From NCBI RefSeq assembly GCF_013778455.1, contig NZ_JACEHE010000009.1:1-64000 (forward strand): 64,000 nt of DNA, written 5' to 3'. This document shows, one piece after another, positions 9,409 through 18,727 of this stretch (the first letter of the stretch is position 1; each line of letters begins with the position of its first letter). The notes under the pieces were generated by a model. The model saw nothing but the letters and a program-made list of their open reading frames with translations, made no database searches and was not told the origin of the DNA. The stretch is from Streptomyces himalayensis subsp. himalayensis (GTDB taxonomy: Bacteria > Actinomycetota > Actinomycetes > Streptomycetales > Streptomycetaceae). The position numbers were made by a program, and so were the translations under genes.

Positions 9409-9430
9409 GCCGGTCAAATGCCGGTCAAAT
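9409..9430. repeat. Tandem 11-bp direct repeat in divergent promoter region
   Basis: Two perfect adjacent copies of GCCGGTCAAAT lie in the 176-base gap between the divergent NB-ARC regulators. Direct repeats with an 11-bp period (one helical turn) are typical of activator sites, so this is a candidate operator for the LuxR-type protein encoded alongside. No binding data. Confidence 0.55.
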
Positions 9431-9555
9431 ACGGCCGGGCCCCTGCCAGGACGCCTTCCGGAGCGGTGCGAGCCGGGCACACCGGGCATAGCCTTGAGGT
9501 GTCGGCTCGGTCCGAGCGGGTGAAACCCGTTGACCGTGGCTGGTTCGAGGCATTC

Positions 9556-11925
9556 ATGGGCGCGGCGGCAACGAGCACCTCGGCGGGAGTACAGCCAGGC
9601 AGGCTCCCGGCCGAGGTCACGAGTTTCGTGGGACGTCGGCACGAGACGGCCGACGTGAAGAGAATGCTGGGCACGTCCCGCCTGGTGACCCTCACGGGAG
9701 TGGGCGGGGTCGGCAAGACCCGGCTGGCGCTCCGCGTCGCAGACGATGCGCGCAGGGCGTTCCCCGACGGCGTATGGCTGGTGGAACTCGCCGCACTGGG
9801 CAGTCCGGAACTGCTCGTCCAGAGCGTCGCCGAGACCCTGGAGATACGGGACCACTCGTCCCGGCCCGCCATCGACGTCCTCACCGACCATCTGCGGGAC
9901 AAGCAGGCCCTGCTGGTGCTGGACAACTGCGAGCACATGGTGGAGAGCTGCGCGCTGCTCACCGACCGCCTGCTGCGGGAGGCACCGATGCTGCGCGTAC
10001 TGGCCACCAGCAGACAGCCGCTGGGCATCGCCTCCGAGCAGACCCTGCCCGTACCGACGCTGACGCTGCCGGACTCCGGAGGCCGTCCGCTGTCCGCCGC
10101 CTCCCTCGCCCAGTGCGACGCGGTGCGGCTCTTCGTGGACCGGGCCGCGGCGATCCTGCCGGGATTCGCCGTCACCGAGGCCAACCGTGACGCGGTGGAG
10201 CAGGTGTGCCGGAGGCTGGACGGTATCCCGCTGGCCATCGAACTGGCCGCGGTGCGGTTGAGAGCGCTTTCCGTACAGCAGCTGCTGGACAGGCTCGACA
10301 ACCAGTTCCGGCTGCTCACCACGGGTTCACGGGCTGTCCTGCCCCGCCATCAGACGCTGCGCGCCCTGATCGGCTGGAGCTACGACCTGTGCACCGAGCG
10401 GGAGCAACTGCTGTGGGCCCGGATCTCGGTTTTCGCCGGGAGCCTCGATCTGCAGGCGGCCGAGGCGGTCTGCTGCGGGGAAGGCGTCGCCGACGACGAG
10501 GTCCTGGACCTGGTGACCGGGCTGGTGGACAAGTCGGTGCTGCTCCGGGAGGAGCACCCCTCAGGAGTGCGCTACCGCATGCTGGAAACCCTCCGCCAGT
10601 ACGGCAGGGAGAAGCTCGCCGAGTCCGGCGAGGAGGCGGCCCAGTTGCGGCGGCACCGCGACTACTACCGGCGGCTGGCGGCGGATGCGCGGACGGAGCT
10701 TTTCGGGCCCGGCCAGGTCGCCTGGTTCTCCCGGCTCCAGCTGGAGCACGCCAACCTGCGCATCGCCCTGGAGTACAGCTTCACCCAGCCCGGCGAGGCC
10801 CCGATCGGCCTCAGCATCGCCACCGACCTCCTCTACCACTGGATCACCAGTTACTACCTCGCCGAAGGACGCCGCTGGCTGGACGAGGGGCTCGCCGTCT
10901 GCACCGAACCCACCGAGGTCCGGGCCCGCGCACTGTGGACCGACGCCTGGCTGGCCATCATCCAGTCCGACATCGACGCGGCCTCCGCCATGCTGGACGA
11001 GGCCCGCGACCTGGGGACCCGGCTCGGGCTGGATTCCGTCCTCGCCTACGTCGCGCTCTACTCCGGCATGGTCGCCATGTGCCGGAACGAGATCGAGTCC
11101 GCGATCAGGCTCTACAAGGACGCCGTGGGGCGCCATCGCGCCATCGGCGATCCCGTGGGGCTCGCGCTGGCGCTCATCCGGCTGTCCCTGGCCCACTCCT
11201 TCTCGGGTGACTCTCCGGGCGCCATCGCCCTGGGCGAGGAGTCACTCAAGGTCTGCGACGCATACGGCGAGGGCTGGCACCGGGCGTACACGATGATGGC
11301 GCTCGGCATCGAGGTGTGGCGCCAGGGCGACACCGAGCGCGCGGCGGCTCTGGAGAAGGAGAGCCTCGCGTTCAACCACTCGCTCGACGATCCGCTCGGC
11401 GTCGGGGTCAATCTGGAGGTACTGGCCTGGATCGCGGCCACCGAGAAGCAGCACCGGAGTGCGGCCGGGCTCCTCGGAGTCCTGCAGACCATCTGGCAGG
11501 CGATCGGCGCCCCGCTGTCGGGATACGGGCATCTGGTGCACTACCACGAGGAGTGCGAGGCGAGCACGCGCCGCGCGCTGAGCAAGTCGGCCTTCGAGAG
11601 CGCGTTCAGGGTCGGCGCCGGCCTCTCCTACGACGAGGCGCTGACCTACGCGCTCGAAGACAGACTGCCGGCGGCGGAACCGTCCGAGGAGGCGGAGGCG
11701 CCCTCGCCGCTCACTCCCCGGGAAACCGAGATCTCGCACCTGGTCGCGCAGGGTCTCAGCAACAAGGAGATCGCGGCGACACTGGTGATCGCCCAGCGAA
11801 CGGCGGAGGGCCACATCGAGCACATCCTGAGCAAGCTCGGTTTCAACTCGCGCTCGCAGATCGCGGTCTGGGCCGCCGAACAGCAACGGACCTCGGTTCC
11901 CAGCGACGGGCTGACACCCGGCTAA
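9556..11925 (+). CDS. LuxR-family regulator with NB-ARC ATPase and TPR region
   Basis: A 789-aa transcription regulator. Order of parts: Walker A GVGGVGKT (48-55), Walker B region ALLVLDNCEHMV, LPLAIELAA, a winged-helix-like segment, a TPR-like region (about 390-690), then a LuxR helix-turn-helix in the last 70 residues (PLTPRETEISHLVAQGLSNK, then EIAATLVIAQRTAEGHIEHI). ATP-dependent oligomerisation triggered by a ligand is the usual scheme. I chose ATG 9556, preceded by gagg, over the upstream GTG at 9400 because residues before it are low-complexity and paralogues begin near the GRLPAEVTSFVGR segment. Divergent from the HTH-less paralogue. Confidence 0.85.
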   Translation: MGAAATSTSAGVQPGRLPAEVTSFVGRRHETADVKRMLGTSRLVTLTGVGGVGKTRLALRVADDARRAFPDGVWLVELAALGSPELLVQSVAETLEIRDHSSRPAIDVLTDHLRDKQALLVLDNCEHMVESCALLTDRLLREAPMLRVLATSRQPLGIASEQTLPVPTLTLPDSGGRPLSAASLAQCDAVRLFVDRAAAILPGFAVTEANRDAVEQVCRRLDGIPLAIELAAVRLRALSVQQLLDRLDNQFRLLTTGSRAVLPRHQTLRALIGWSYDLCTEREQLLWARISVFAGSLDLQAAEAVCCGEGVADDEVLDLVTGLVDKSVLLREEHPSGVRYRMLETLRQYGREKLAESGEEAAQLRRHRDYYRRLAADARTELFGPGQVAWFSRLQLEHANLRIALEYSFTQPGEAPIGLSIATDLLYHWITSYYLAEGRRWLDEGLAVCTEPTEVRARALWTDAWLAIIQSDIDAASAMLDEARDLGTRLGLDSVLAYVALYSGMVAMCRNEIESAIRLYKDAVGRHRAIGDPVGLALALIRLSLAHSFSGDSPGAIALGEESLKVCDAYGEGWHRAYTMMALGIEVWRQGDTERAAALEKESLAFNHSLDDPLGVGVNLEVLAWIAATEKQHRSAAGLLGVLQTIWQAIGAPLSGYGHLVHYHEECEASTRRALSKSAFESAFRVGAGLSYDEALTYALEDRLPAAEPSEEAEAPSPLTPRETEISHLVAQGLSNKEIAATLVIAQRTAEGHIEHILSKLGFNSRSQIAVWAAEQQRTSVPSDGLTPG

Positions 11926-12140
11926 CGGGCCCGCAGCACGATGTGCCCGGCCGCGGTCGCGCCGGTCGCAGGGCGGGTGGGGCGGGCGGGAGCGGGGGCG
12001 GCCGGTCCGGCGGGTGCCGGGTGAGAAGACGATCACCCATCCGGTGGAACGAGCGTGGACGCTACGCCGAAGGCTGACGAGCCGGTTACGCCAGTCGGCC
12101 CGTGCACTTGACCCGGGCACCGGAACCCGCAGTCCCAAGG

Positions 12141-15100
12141 TCAGACCGGCCGCGACTCCGCGGGCTCCCGCGGGGAGGGAATGCGGTGCGCCGCGGCGCG
12201 GCCCTCGTAGCGTGTCCGTCCGCTCTCGGCGGTGACGCGTGTCTGCGGGCCGCGAGCAGTGACGCCGTGCCACATGGCGGGGAGCAGGACGGATCCGGCC
12301 GCCGCTGCCAGGCCGATCGTCCACCCCGCAGGGCCGAGCGGCCGGCTTCCGAAGAACTGGCTGAGGCCGGGAACGGAGACCACCAGCGCAAGCGCCGCCA
12401 GGGACCCCACGGCGGCGACGGCCACCACCGGGTCGCGGCCCGCGTCCACGAGCGTCTGCAGCAACTGGGAGGCGACGAGGGCGACCAGGGCGACCGTGTC
12501 GGCCCGGGCCCGGGTGCCGGTCACGCGGGCGACGATCCAGGCACTCGCCGCCGCGGCCCCGGTGATGGTCGCGCGCAGGCGGATGTGGCGCGTGAGGGCC
12601 TTGCCGAGCGATGCCTCGGGGCCTTCCGCGAGCAGGCGTTCGGCGCGGCCCGCCGGTGGCCGGGCGGCGATGGCCATGGCCGGCAGCATGTCCGTGAGGA
12701 GGTTGACCAGGAGCAGCTGACGCGCGTTCAGCGCGCTGCGCCCGGTGAGCAGGCTGGTCGCCAGGGTGAAAGCGATCTCACCGAGGTTGCCACCGAGCAG
12801 GATGCCCAACGCCTTGCGGACGGAGCCCCACATGGCCCGTCCCTCGACGATGGCGTCGACGATGGTCTCGATGCGGTCGTCGGTCACCACGACGTCGGCT
12901 GCGGCGCGCGCGGCGGGCGTCGCCCGGGAGCCGATGGCGATGCCCACGTCGGCGATCCGGATGGCCGGTGCGTCGTTGGCGCCGTCGCCCGTCACGGCGA
13001 CCACGCTGCCGGCCGCGCGGAGTGCGGTGACGATGCGTACCTTGTGGGCAGGGGTGACCCGGGCGAAGACCGCGACCTGCGGCAGCGTCCGGGCGAGGGC
13101 GGCGTCGTCGAGGGCGTCGAGCTCCGCCCCGGTCATCATCCGCAGTTCCTCGTCGGGTTGCAGTTCGCCGGCGATGGCGGCGGCGGTGCTGGGGTGGTCG
13201 CCGGTGAGCATGACGATCCGCACTCCGGCCGCGGCCAGGCGGCTGACGCTCTCGGCCGCGGTGCCCCGCACCGGGTCCGCCAGTCCGAGCAGGCCCAGCA
13301 GGCACAGCCCGTTGACGTCCTCGTCGGCGAGAGCGGTCTCTTTCTGCCCGGTCTCTTGCTGCGCGGTCTCTGTCTGCCCGGTCTCGTCGGGAGGGATGCG
13401 GTCGGCGACCGCGAGGACCCGGAGGCCGCGACGGGCATGGTGGTCGATCTCCTCTTCGATCCACTGCCGCAGCCGGTCGTCGAACGGTGCGGTGGAGTCG
13501 TTCCGGCGGACCCGGTCACAGCGGGCCAGCACGACCTCCGGGGCTCCCTTGACGACCATCCGTGCCTGTGTGCCAGCTCGGCCGAGCACGGCGTGGTAGC
13601 CGCGTCCCGGCTCGAACGGCAGCTCAGCCACCCGCTCCCACGCGCCCGCGGGCAGGCCGGCCGCCAAGGCCGGGGTGGTGCCGAGCAGTTCGCCACCGGC
13701 CGCGATGGCCCGGTCGGTGGGATGGGTGAGCGTCGCGGGCGGCCCCTCCGGACCCGCGAGTACCGCCGTGGCGACCACGCGGCGCAGGGCGGGTGTGAGG
13801 TGCTCGGGCGGTCGCCGTTCGAGGCCGTCGGACACCTCGCGGAGGCTGATCCGCCCCTCGGTGAGCGTGCCGGTCTTGTCGAAGCAGAGCACATCGGTAC
13901 GGCCGAGCGCCTCGATGGTAGGAGCGCTGCGTACGAGGGTGTTGCGGCCGGACAGGCGGCGGGCAGCGGCCAGTTCCGCGACCGTGGCGACGAAGGGAAG
14001 CCCTTCCGGTACGGCGGCGACACACAGGCTGACGGCGTTGCCCAGCGCCGCGCCCAGGGGCCGCCGGCGTGAGATATCGGCGAGGAAGAGGACGACGCCC
14101 GACGCGATGGACAGCGGCAGGAACCAGCGGCCGAGGGCGTTCAAGCGGCGTTCGACGCCGCTTTCCGGGGCGCCCGGAGCCGCCTCCGCGGCGCTGCCCG
14201 CCTCGGTCCCGGTGCCGGTCGCGACGACCACGGCAAGCGCGCTGCCCGCCGCCACCGTCGTGCCCTGGTAGAGCATGGAACTCCGGTCCGCGACGGCCCG
14301 CGCGGCCGTCGGCGCCGACGTCTTCACGACGGGCAGCGACTCGCCGGTGAGGCTGGACTCGTCGACCTCCAGGCCCGTCGCGTGCACCACCCGGCAGTCG
14401 GCCGGGACCGCGTCACCGGCCAGCAGCTCGATCACATCGCCACGTACCAGGCGGTCTGCGGACGTCTCGATGACGCCGGTGCGGCCCACCCGGCGCAACC
14501 TCACGCGTGCCGAGGTCGCTTCGACGAGGCGGTCCGCGGCGCGGTCCGCCCTGACCCGTTGCGCCCCGCCGACGACTGCGTCGACGCCGAGCACTCCGCC
14601 GATGAGCACCGCGTCGACGACGGAGCCGAGCGCCGCCGAGATTCCGCCGCCGATCGCGAGGATGGGTGTGAGCGGGTTGGCCAGCTCTTCCGCGACCCTG
14701 CCGATCAGCGTCACGGCGCCGGCCGGTCGTTCCGTTCCTTCGACCTGGCGGCGCCGTGCGGCCTCGGCGTCGTCGAGTCCCCGGGACGACGAGCCGAGCC
14801 GGGCCATGACCTGACGTACCGTCATGGCGTGCCAGGGTGTGCGCTCGACGCCGGCCGGGGCCGGCTGGCCGCGCAACCGCCAGCCTGCCCACATTCCCGC
14901 CACCAGCCCGGCGATGGTCACGCTGTCCGCCACGAGGCGGGCGCGCGCCCAGGCCCCGCGGCGCGGGCCGGCGAGCCCGAGGGTGCCGCCCACAAGGGCC
15001 CCGGCGGCTTCCATTCGGGCGCACAGCAGGCCCAGCCTGCGCGCCTCCGGCACCGCGGTCAGCAGCAGGTGCGCCACGTCGGGCGGTGCGGCGATGTCCG

Positions 15101-16880
15101 AGTCCCAGGGCACCTGGCGGGCTCCGGTTGTCACCCCGATGCCCAGATCCGCGCGGACGAGGGCGCGGCGGGTGCGGGTGGTGACCACGGCGACACCGTG
15201 TCCCTCCTCCTGGAGGGAACGGACCAGTGAGGCCGTGCGGGTGCCGCCGGTGGGGGCGGCCTCGTCCAGTCCGAACCTGCGGTGGAGCCCCGGCGCCCCT
15301 CCGACGAGCACCACCCGGCCGCACGCACGTGCCGCCTGCACCAAGTGCTCGGCGAGCGGGTGCAGTTGAGGGGCCAGTCCGGCGACGGCAACGGGGGTGC
15401 CGTGCCGGAGGACGAGCAGGACCCTCGCGCCCTCGTCGGCCCACTGCTTCGCCAAGGCGGCTGTTTCCTCGGGCAGTTCGGCGTACGACGCACCGGTGAC
15501 TGCTGCACCGGCATCGGCCTCGGCAGCCTCGCCTGTGCTCGTGGAAGCCGCATCCGCCGTGCCGGTTTCCGGCGTAGCAGTGTCCGGCACGGTGGTGTCC
15601 GGGGCGGGGTACGGCCGCAGCGCCCAGCCCGAGAGCTCCTTCGGCTGCGACGGGTCGGCGACGTCCACCAACTCGTGGATTCGCGCGTGGATTTCGTCGA
15701 CGTCGGGAATGCCGGACGCCGCCCCTTCCGGCCCCTCCGGGGGCCGCTCGCCGGACGGCGTCAGTCGTATCAGCGTCCCGACGGTCCAGGTACCGGTGGC
15801 CAGCAGCCGGGCGTCGAGGACGACGGCGTCGATCCGGTCGAGGCGGCGCAGTGCCTCCGGCCGGAGAACCAGCGCTCCGCGCGTGGAGGCGGTCTGTGCC
15901 ACGGCGGACGCGAGCGCCTCCCGGCCAAATCGCGGGCCTCTCGGTGTGGCGGCGATCAGCAGAGCCAGCCCTCTGTCATGGCTGAGCGTGCCGGCCGCGG
16001 TGAGCCCGTACGCGGCGAGGGCGGCGGGAACGGCCACGTTGGCATACCGCTCCCCCGGCCCCGGCGGCAGCGGGGCGGGCCGCTCGTAGGCCGGTGCCGC
16101 CTCGTGGCGGTACGCACCCTCCCGGCCGGCGAGCCTCTGTGCCCAGTCGTGCCAGGCCCTGCGCCGGGCCTGGGCCTCGGCGTACCGGGCAGTGGCCAGG
16201 GCGGTCGCAACGGCGACGCCCAGCGGGCGGAACATCAACGTCGTGGTGAGCAGATTCGCCGCTGCCCAGCCGGTCTCCGCGGCCGCGGCGCCGACCCTGC
16301 GGGCGACACCCTCCCGCAGCCGCGGAGTGGCCTCCGCGAGCTGGATCGCCGCCGACACGGACGGGGGCAGGCCGCGGATCCGCATCGTCCGGCCCACGGT
16401 CGCCACGCCGAAGGCCATTACGCTCGCGCCCAGTTGGACAGCCGCACCGATCACCGCTTGCGGGGCACCCGGCCATCCGACAGGCCGCAGGGCCCGCTCC
16501 ACCTCGGCACCGGCCTCGTCCCGGCTCTCTCCGCCGACGGCCTGCACGGCGGCATCGTCGGCCTCTGCGACGAGGCGGACGACGCCTTCAAGATCGGTTT
16601 CCGTGGGATCACAGCCGACGTACACACAGCCGAGCGTCCCGTTGACCTCGGCGCGGCTCACTCCCGGCACCCCGCTCAACCGGGCCTCGAGGTCACGGGC
16701 CTCCTGAGCCGTACCGGGCCGCCCCAGGCGGCGGACCTCGATCTGCACTCCGCCGGGGGCCTCCCTGGTCTTCCGCACACCCGGCATCAGCAGGCGTCCG
16801 AGCGCCGTCAGCCCTGCGGGCGCGGCGCTCACCGCGCCCGTGACAGTCCGGGCGGTTCCGGAGAGGAATGACCGGATCAC
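12141..16880 (-). CDS. Very large cation-transporting P-type ATPase (CtpH/CtpI type)
   Basis: About 1579 aa, twice the usual P-type ATPase and matching the mycobacterial CtpH/CtpI group. An N-terminal HMA-like fold (VQIEVRRLG...VSRAEVNGTLG) is followed by a long partly hydrophobic region of about 600 residues with no standard catalytic motif. Then comes a canonical core: actuator TGES (about 843), PEGLP in the transport helix, phosphorylation site DKTGTLTEG (Asp about 1001), hinge TGDGANDAPAI (about 1297) and C-terminal helices. PEGLP points to a Ca/Mg/Mn-like P2 style rather than a CPx heavy-metal pump; the ion is uncertain. Start GTG 16880 follows TGGAGG; the frame stays open 76 codons further but is not family-like. 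A 15-bp minisatellite lies in the cytosolic loop. Confidence 0.85.
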   Translation of the reverse strand: MIRSFLSGTARTVTGAVSAAPAGLTALGRLLMPGVRKTREAPGGVQIEVRRLGRPGTAQEARDLEARLSGVPGVSRAEVNGTLGCVYVGCDPTETDLEGVVRLVAEADDAAVQAVGGESRDEAGAEVERALRPVGWPGAPQAVIGAAVQLGASVMAFGVATVGRTMRIRGLPPSVSAAIQLAEATPRLREGVARRVGAAAAETGWAAANLLTTTLMFRPLGVAVATALATARYAEAQARRRAWHDWAQRLAGREGAYRHEAAPAYERPAPLPPGPGERYANVAVPAALAAYGLTAAGTLSHDRGLALLIAATPRGPRFGREALASAVAQTASTRGALVLRPEALRRLDRIDAVVLDARLLATGTWTVGTLIRLTPSGERPPEGPEGAASGIPDVDEIHARIHELVDVADPSQPKELSGWALRPYPAPDTTVPDTATPETGTADAASTSTGEAAEADAGAAVTGASYAELPEETAALAKQWADEGARVLLVLRHGTPVAVAGLAPQLHPLAEHLVQAARACGRVVLVGGAPGLHRRFGLDEAAPTGGTRTASLVRSLQEEGHGVAVVTTRTRRALVRADLGIGVTTGARQVPWDSDIAAPPDVAHLLLTAVPEARRLGLLCARMEAAGALVGGTLGLAGPRRGAWARARLVADSVTIAGLVAGMWAGWRLRGQPAPAGVERTPWHAMTVRQVMARLGSSSRGLDDAEAARRRQVEGTERPAGAVTLIGRVAEELANPLTPILAIGGGISAALGSVVDAVLIGGVLGVDAVVGGAQRVRADRAADRLVEATSARVRLRRVGRTGVIETSADRLVRGDVIELLAGDAVPADCRVVHATGLEVDESSLTGESLPVVKTSAPTAARAVADRSSMLYQGTTVAAGSALAVVVATGTGTEAGSAAEAAPGAPESGVERRLNALGRWFLPLSIASGVVLFLADISRRRPLGAALGNAVSLCVAAVPEGLPFVATVAELAAARRLSGRNTLVRSAPTIEALGRTDVLCFDKTGTLTEGRISLREVSDGLERRPPEHLTPALRRVVATAVLAGPEGPPATLTHPTDRAIAAGGELLGTTPALAAGLPAGAWERVAELPFEPGRGYHAVLGRAGTQARMVVKGAPEVVLARCDRVRRNDSTAPFDDRLRQWIEEEIDHHARRGLRVLAVADRIPPDETGQTETAQQETGQKETALADEDVNGLCLLGLLGLADPVRGTAAESVSRLAAAGVRIVMLTGDHPSTAAAIAGELQPDEELRMMTGAELDALDDAALARTLPQVAVFARVTPAHKVRIVTALRAAGSVVAVTGDGANDAPAIRIADVGIAIGSRATPAARAAADVVVTDDRIETIVDAIVEGRAMWGSVRKALGILLGGNLGEIAFTLATSLLTGRSALNARQLLLVNLLTDMLPAMAIAARPPAGRAERLLAEGPEASLGKALTRHIRLRATITGAAAASAWIVARVTGTRARADTVALVALVASQLLQTLVDAGRDPVVAVAAVGSLAALALVVSVPGLSQFFGSRPLGPAGWTIGLAAAAGSVLLPAMWHGVTARGPQTRVTAESGRTRYEGRAAAHRIPSPREPAESRPV
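13334..13390 (-). repeat. In-frame 15-bp minisatellite in the P-type ATPase
   Basis: About 3.8 copies of a 15-bp unit (CGGTCTCTTTCTGCC and close variants at 13334, 13349, 13364, then partial at 13379). Each unit adds five residues, giving a Gln/Glu/Thr-rich loop (GQTETAQQETGQKET) in the cytosolic nucleotide/phosphorylation region. Copy-number change would keep the frame. Confidence 0.85.
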
Positions 16881-17160
16881 GCGGCCTCCACATCGGCCGG
16901 CAGCGGTGCCAGTCGGTGCCGCCAGGGAACGACACCCTGTCCCACCAGTATGACCTCGTCCCGCTGGCACCGCTCGTTGTGCGAAGGCCCGCGGGATCAC
17001 AGCGGGACCACACGGCAGCGTGCGACAGTACGCGTCACGGCGGCCCGCCCAAGGCCGCCGCCACAGCGCGCCCGGTCGACGTGTGCTTCTTCGAGAGGCC
17101 GCACTCATTGTCGCGCAGGCGGCCGTTGCAGCAGCAGGGCCGGCGCGCCGCCCTTCGCCG

Positions 17161-18678
17161 CTATTCCACCTTCGCCCAGTTGAGAGTGCGCTCCACGGCC
17201 TTCTTCCAGCCTTCGTACCCCTCGGAACGCTGTTCGTCGCTCCACTGCGGGTCCCACCGCTTGGACTCCTGCCAGTGCGAGCGGAGTTCGTCCTCGTCCC
17301 GCCAGAAGCCGGTGGCCAGTCCTGCCGCGTAGGCGGCGCCCAGTGCGGTGGTCTCGGCGACGACCGGGCGGCTGACCGGCACGTTCAGGACGTCGGCCTG
17401 GATCTGCATGCACAGGTCGTTGGCCGTCACGCCGCCGTCGACCTTGAGTACGTCCAGATGGACGCCGGAGTCCTGTTCCATGGCCTCGACCACGTCGCGG
17501 CTCTGGTAGCAGATGGCTTCCAGAGTGGCCCGGGCCAGATGGCCGTTGGTGTGGTAGCGGGCCAGGCCGACGATCGCGCCGCGCGCGTCGGAGCGCCAGT
17601 ACGGAGCGAACAGACCGGAGAAAGCGGGGACGAAGTAGATGCCGCCGCTGTCCTCCACCGTGCGGGCGAGCCGCTCGCTCTCCGCGGCATCGTTGATGAT
17701 CTTCAGCTGGTCGCGGAGCCACTGCACGGCGGAGCCTGTGACGGCGATGGAGCCCTCCAGCGCGTAGATGGCCGGGTTGTCGCCGAACTGATAGGCCACG
17801 GTGGTGAGCAGGCCGCTCCGCGACCGCACGAGTTCGGTGCCCGTGTTGAGAACGAGGAAGTTGCCCGTGCCGTAGGTGTTCTTGGCCTCGCCGGGAGCGA
17901 AGCAGACCTGGCCGACGGTGGCGGCCTGCTGGTCGCCCAGCACGCCGGTGATGGGGATAGCGGCACGAAGCGGCCGCTGGGTGCGGGTGTGGCCGTACGC
18001 CTCCGCATGCGAGGACGGATTGATGGCCGGCAGCATGGCCCGCGGGATGCCGAAGAACGACAGCAACTCGTCGTCCCAGTCGAGGGTTTCGAGGTCCATC
18101 AGCATGGTGCGGCTGGCGTTGGTCACGTCGGTGGCGTGGATACCGTCCTCGGGCCCGCCCGTGAGGTTCCACAGCACCCAGCAGTCGGTGTTGCCGAACA
18201 GGGCGTTCCCCTGCTCCGCGGCCTCGCGGACCCCGTCCACGTTCTCCAGGATCCACTGGATCTTGCCGCCGGAGAAGTACGTGGCCGGCGGCAGTCCCGC
18301 CTTGCGGCGGATGACGTCTCCGCGTCCGTCGCGTTCCAGCGCGGCGGCGATGGAGTCGGTACGGGTGTCCTGCCAGACGATGGCGTTGTAGTACGGGCGT
18401 CCGTTGCGCGGGTCCCATACGACGGTCGTCTCACGCTGGTTGGTGATCCCGATCGCGGCCAGGTCGGACGGCGACAGGTTTCCGTGCCGCAGAGCGTTCT
18501 GCATCACGGAGTTGGTCCGCTCCCAGATCTCCACGGGATCGTGCTCGACCCAGCCTGAGCGGGGCATGATCTGCCCGTGCTCCAGCTGGTGCCGGGCCAC
18601 TTCGCTGCCGTCGTGGTCGAAGATCATGAAACGGGTGCTGGTGGTGCCCTGGTCCACCGCGCCGACGAAATCCGCCAT
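17161..18678 (-). CDS. glpK: Glycerol kinase
   Basis: A 505-aa FGGY-family kinase converting glycerol and ATP to glycerol-3-phosphate in the cytosol. The start FVGAVDQGTTSTRFMIFD is the N-terminal phosphate-binding motif; HQQ-type contacts and the conserved RWKES-like end (SHWQESKRWDPQWS) are present, as is AKNTYGTGNFLVLNTG in the ATPase core. Full length. GAGGAGAGG precedes the ATG. It lies 49 bases downstream of glpF in a glpF-glpK unit. No glpD and no GylR-type regulator is adjacent. Confidence 0.97.
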   Translation of the reverse strand: MADFVGAVDQGTTSTRFMIFDHDGSEVARHQLEHGQIMPRSGWVEHDPVEIWERTNSVMQNALRHGNLSPSDLAAIGITNQRETTVVWDPRNGRPYYNAIVWQDTRTDSIAAALERDGRGDVIRRKAGLPPATYFSGGKIQWILENVDGVREAAEQGNALFGNTDCWVLWNLTGGPEDGIHATDVTNASRTMLMDLETLDWDDELLSFFGIPRAMLPAINPSSHAEAYGHTRTQRPLRAAIPITGVLGDQQAATVGQVCFAPGEAKNTYGTGNFLVLNTGTELVRSRSGLLTTVAYQFGDNPAIYALEGSIAVTGSAVQWLRDQLKIINDAAESERLARTVEDSGGIYFVPAFSGLFAPYWRSDARGAIVGLARYHTNGHLARATLEAICYQSRDVVEAMEQDSGVHLDVLKVDGGVTANDLCMQIQADVLNVPVSRPVVAETTALGAAYAAGLATGFWRDEDELRSHWQESKRWDPQWSDEQRSEGYEGWKKAVERTLNWAKVE

Positions 18679-18727
18679 GGGTTACCGCCTCTCCTCGGAG
18701 GATGCACACGGGGTCCGGCGCCGCCGC

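Noticed and set aside
12102..14072. 656-codon plus-strand frame
   Set aside because: Antisense to the P-type ATPase, whose motifs are unambiguous; composition is Gly/Arg/His-rich shadow.
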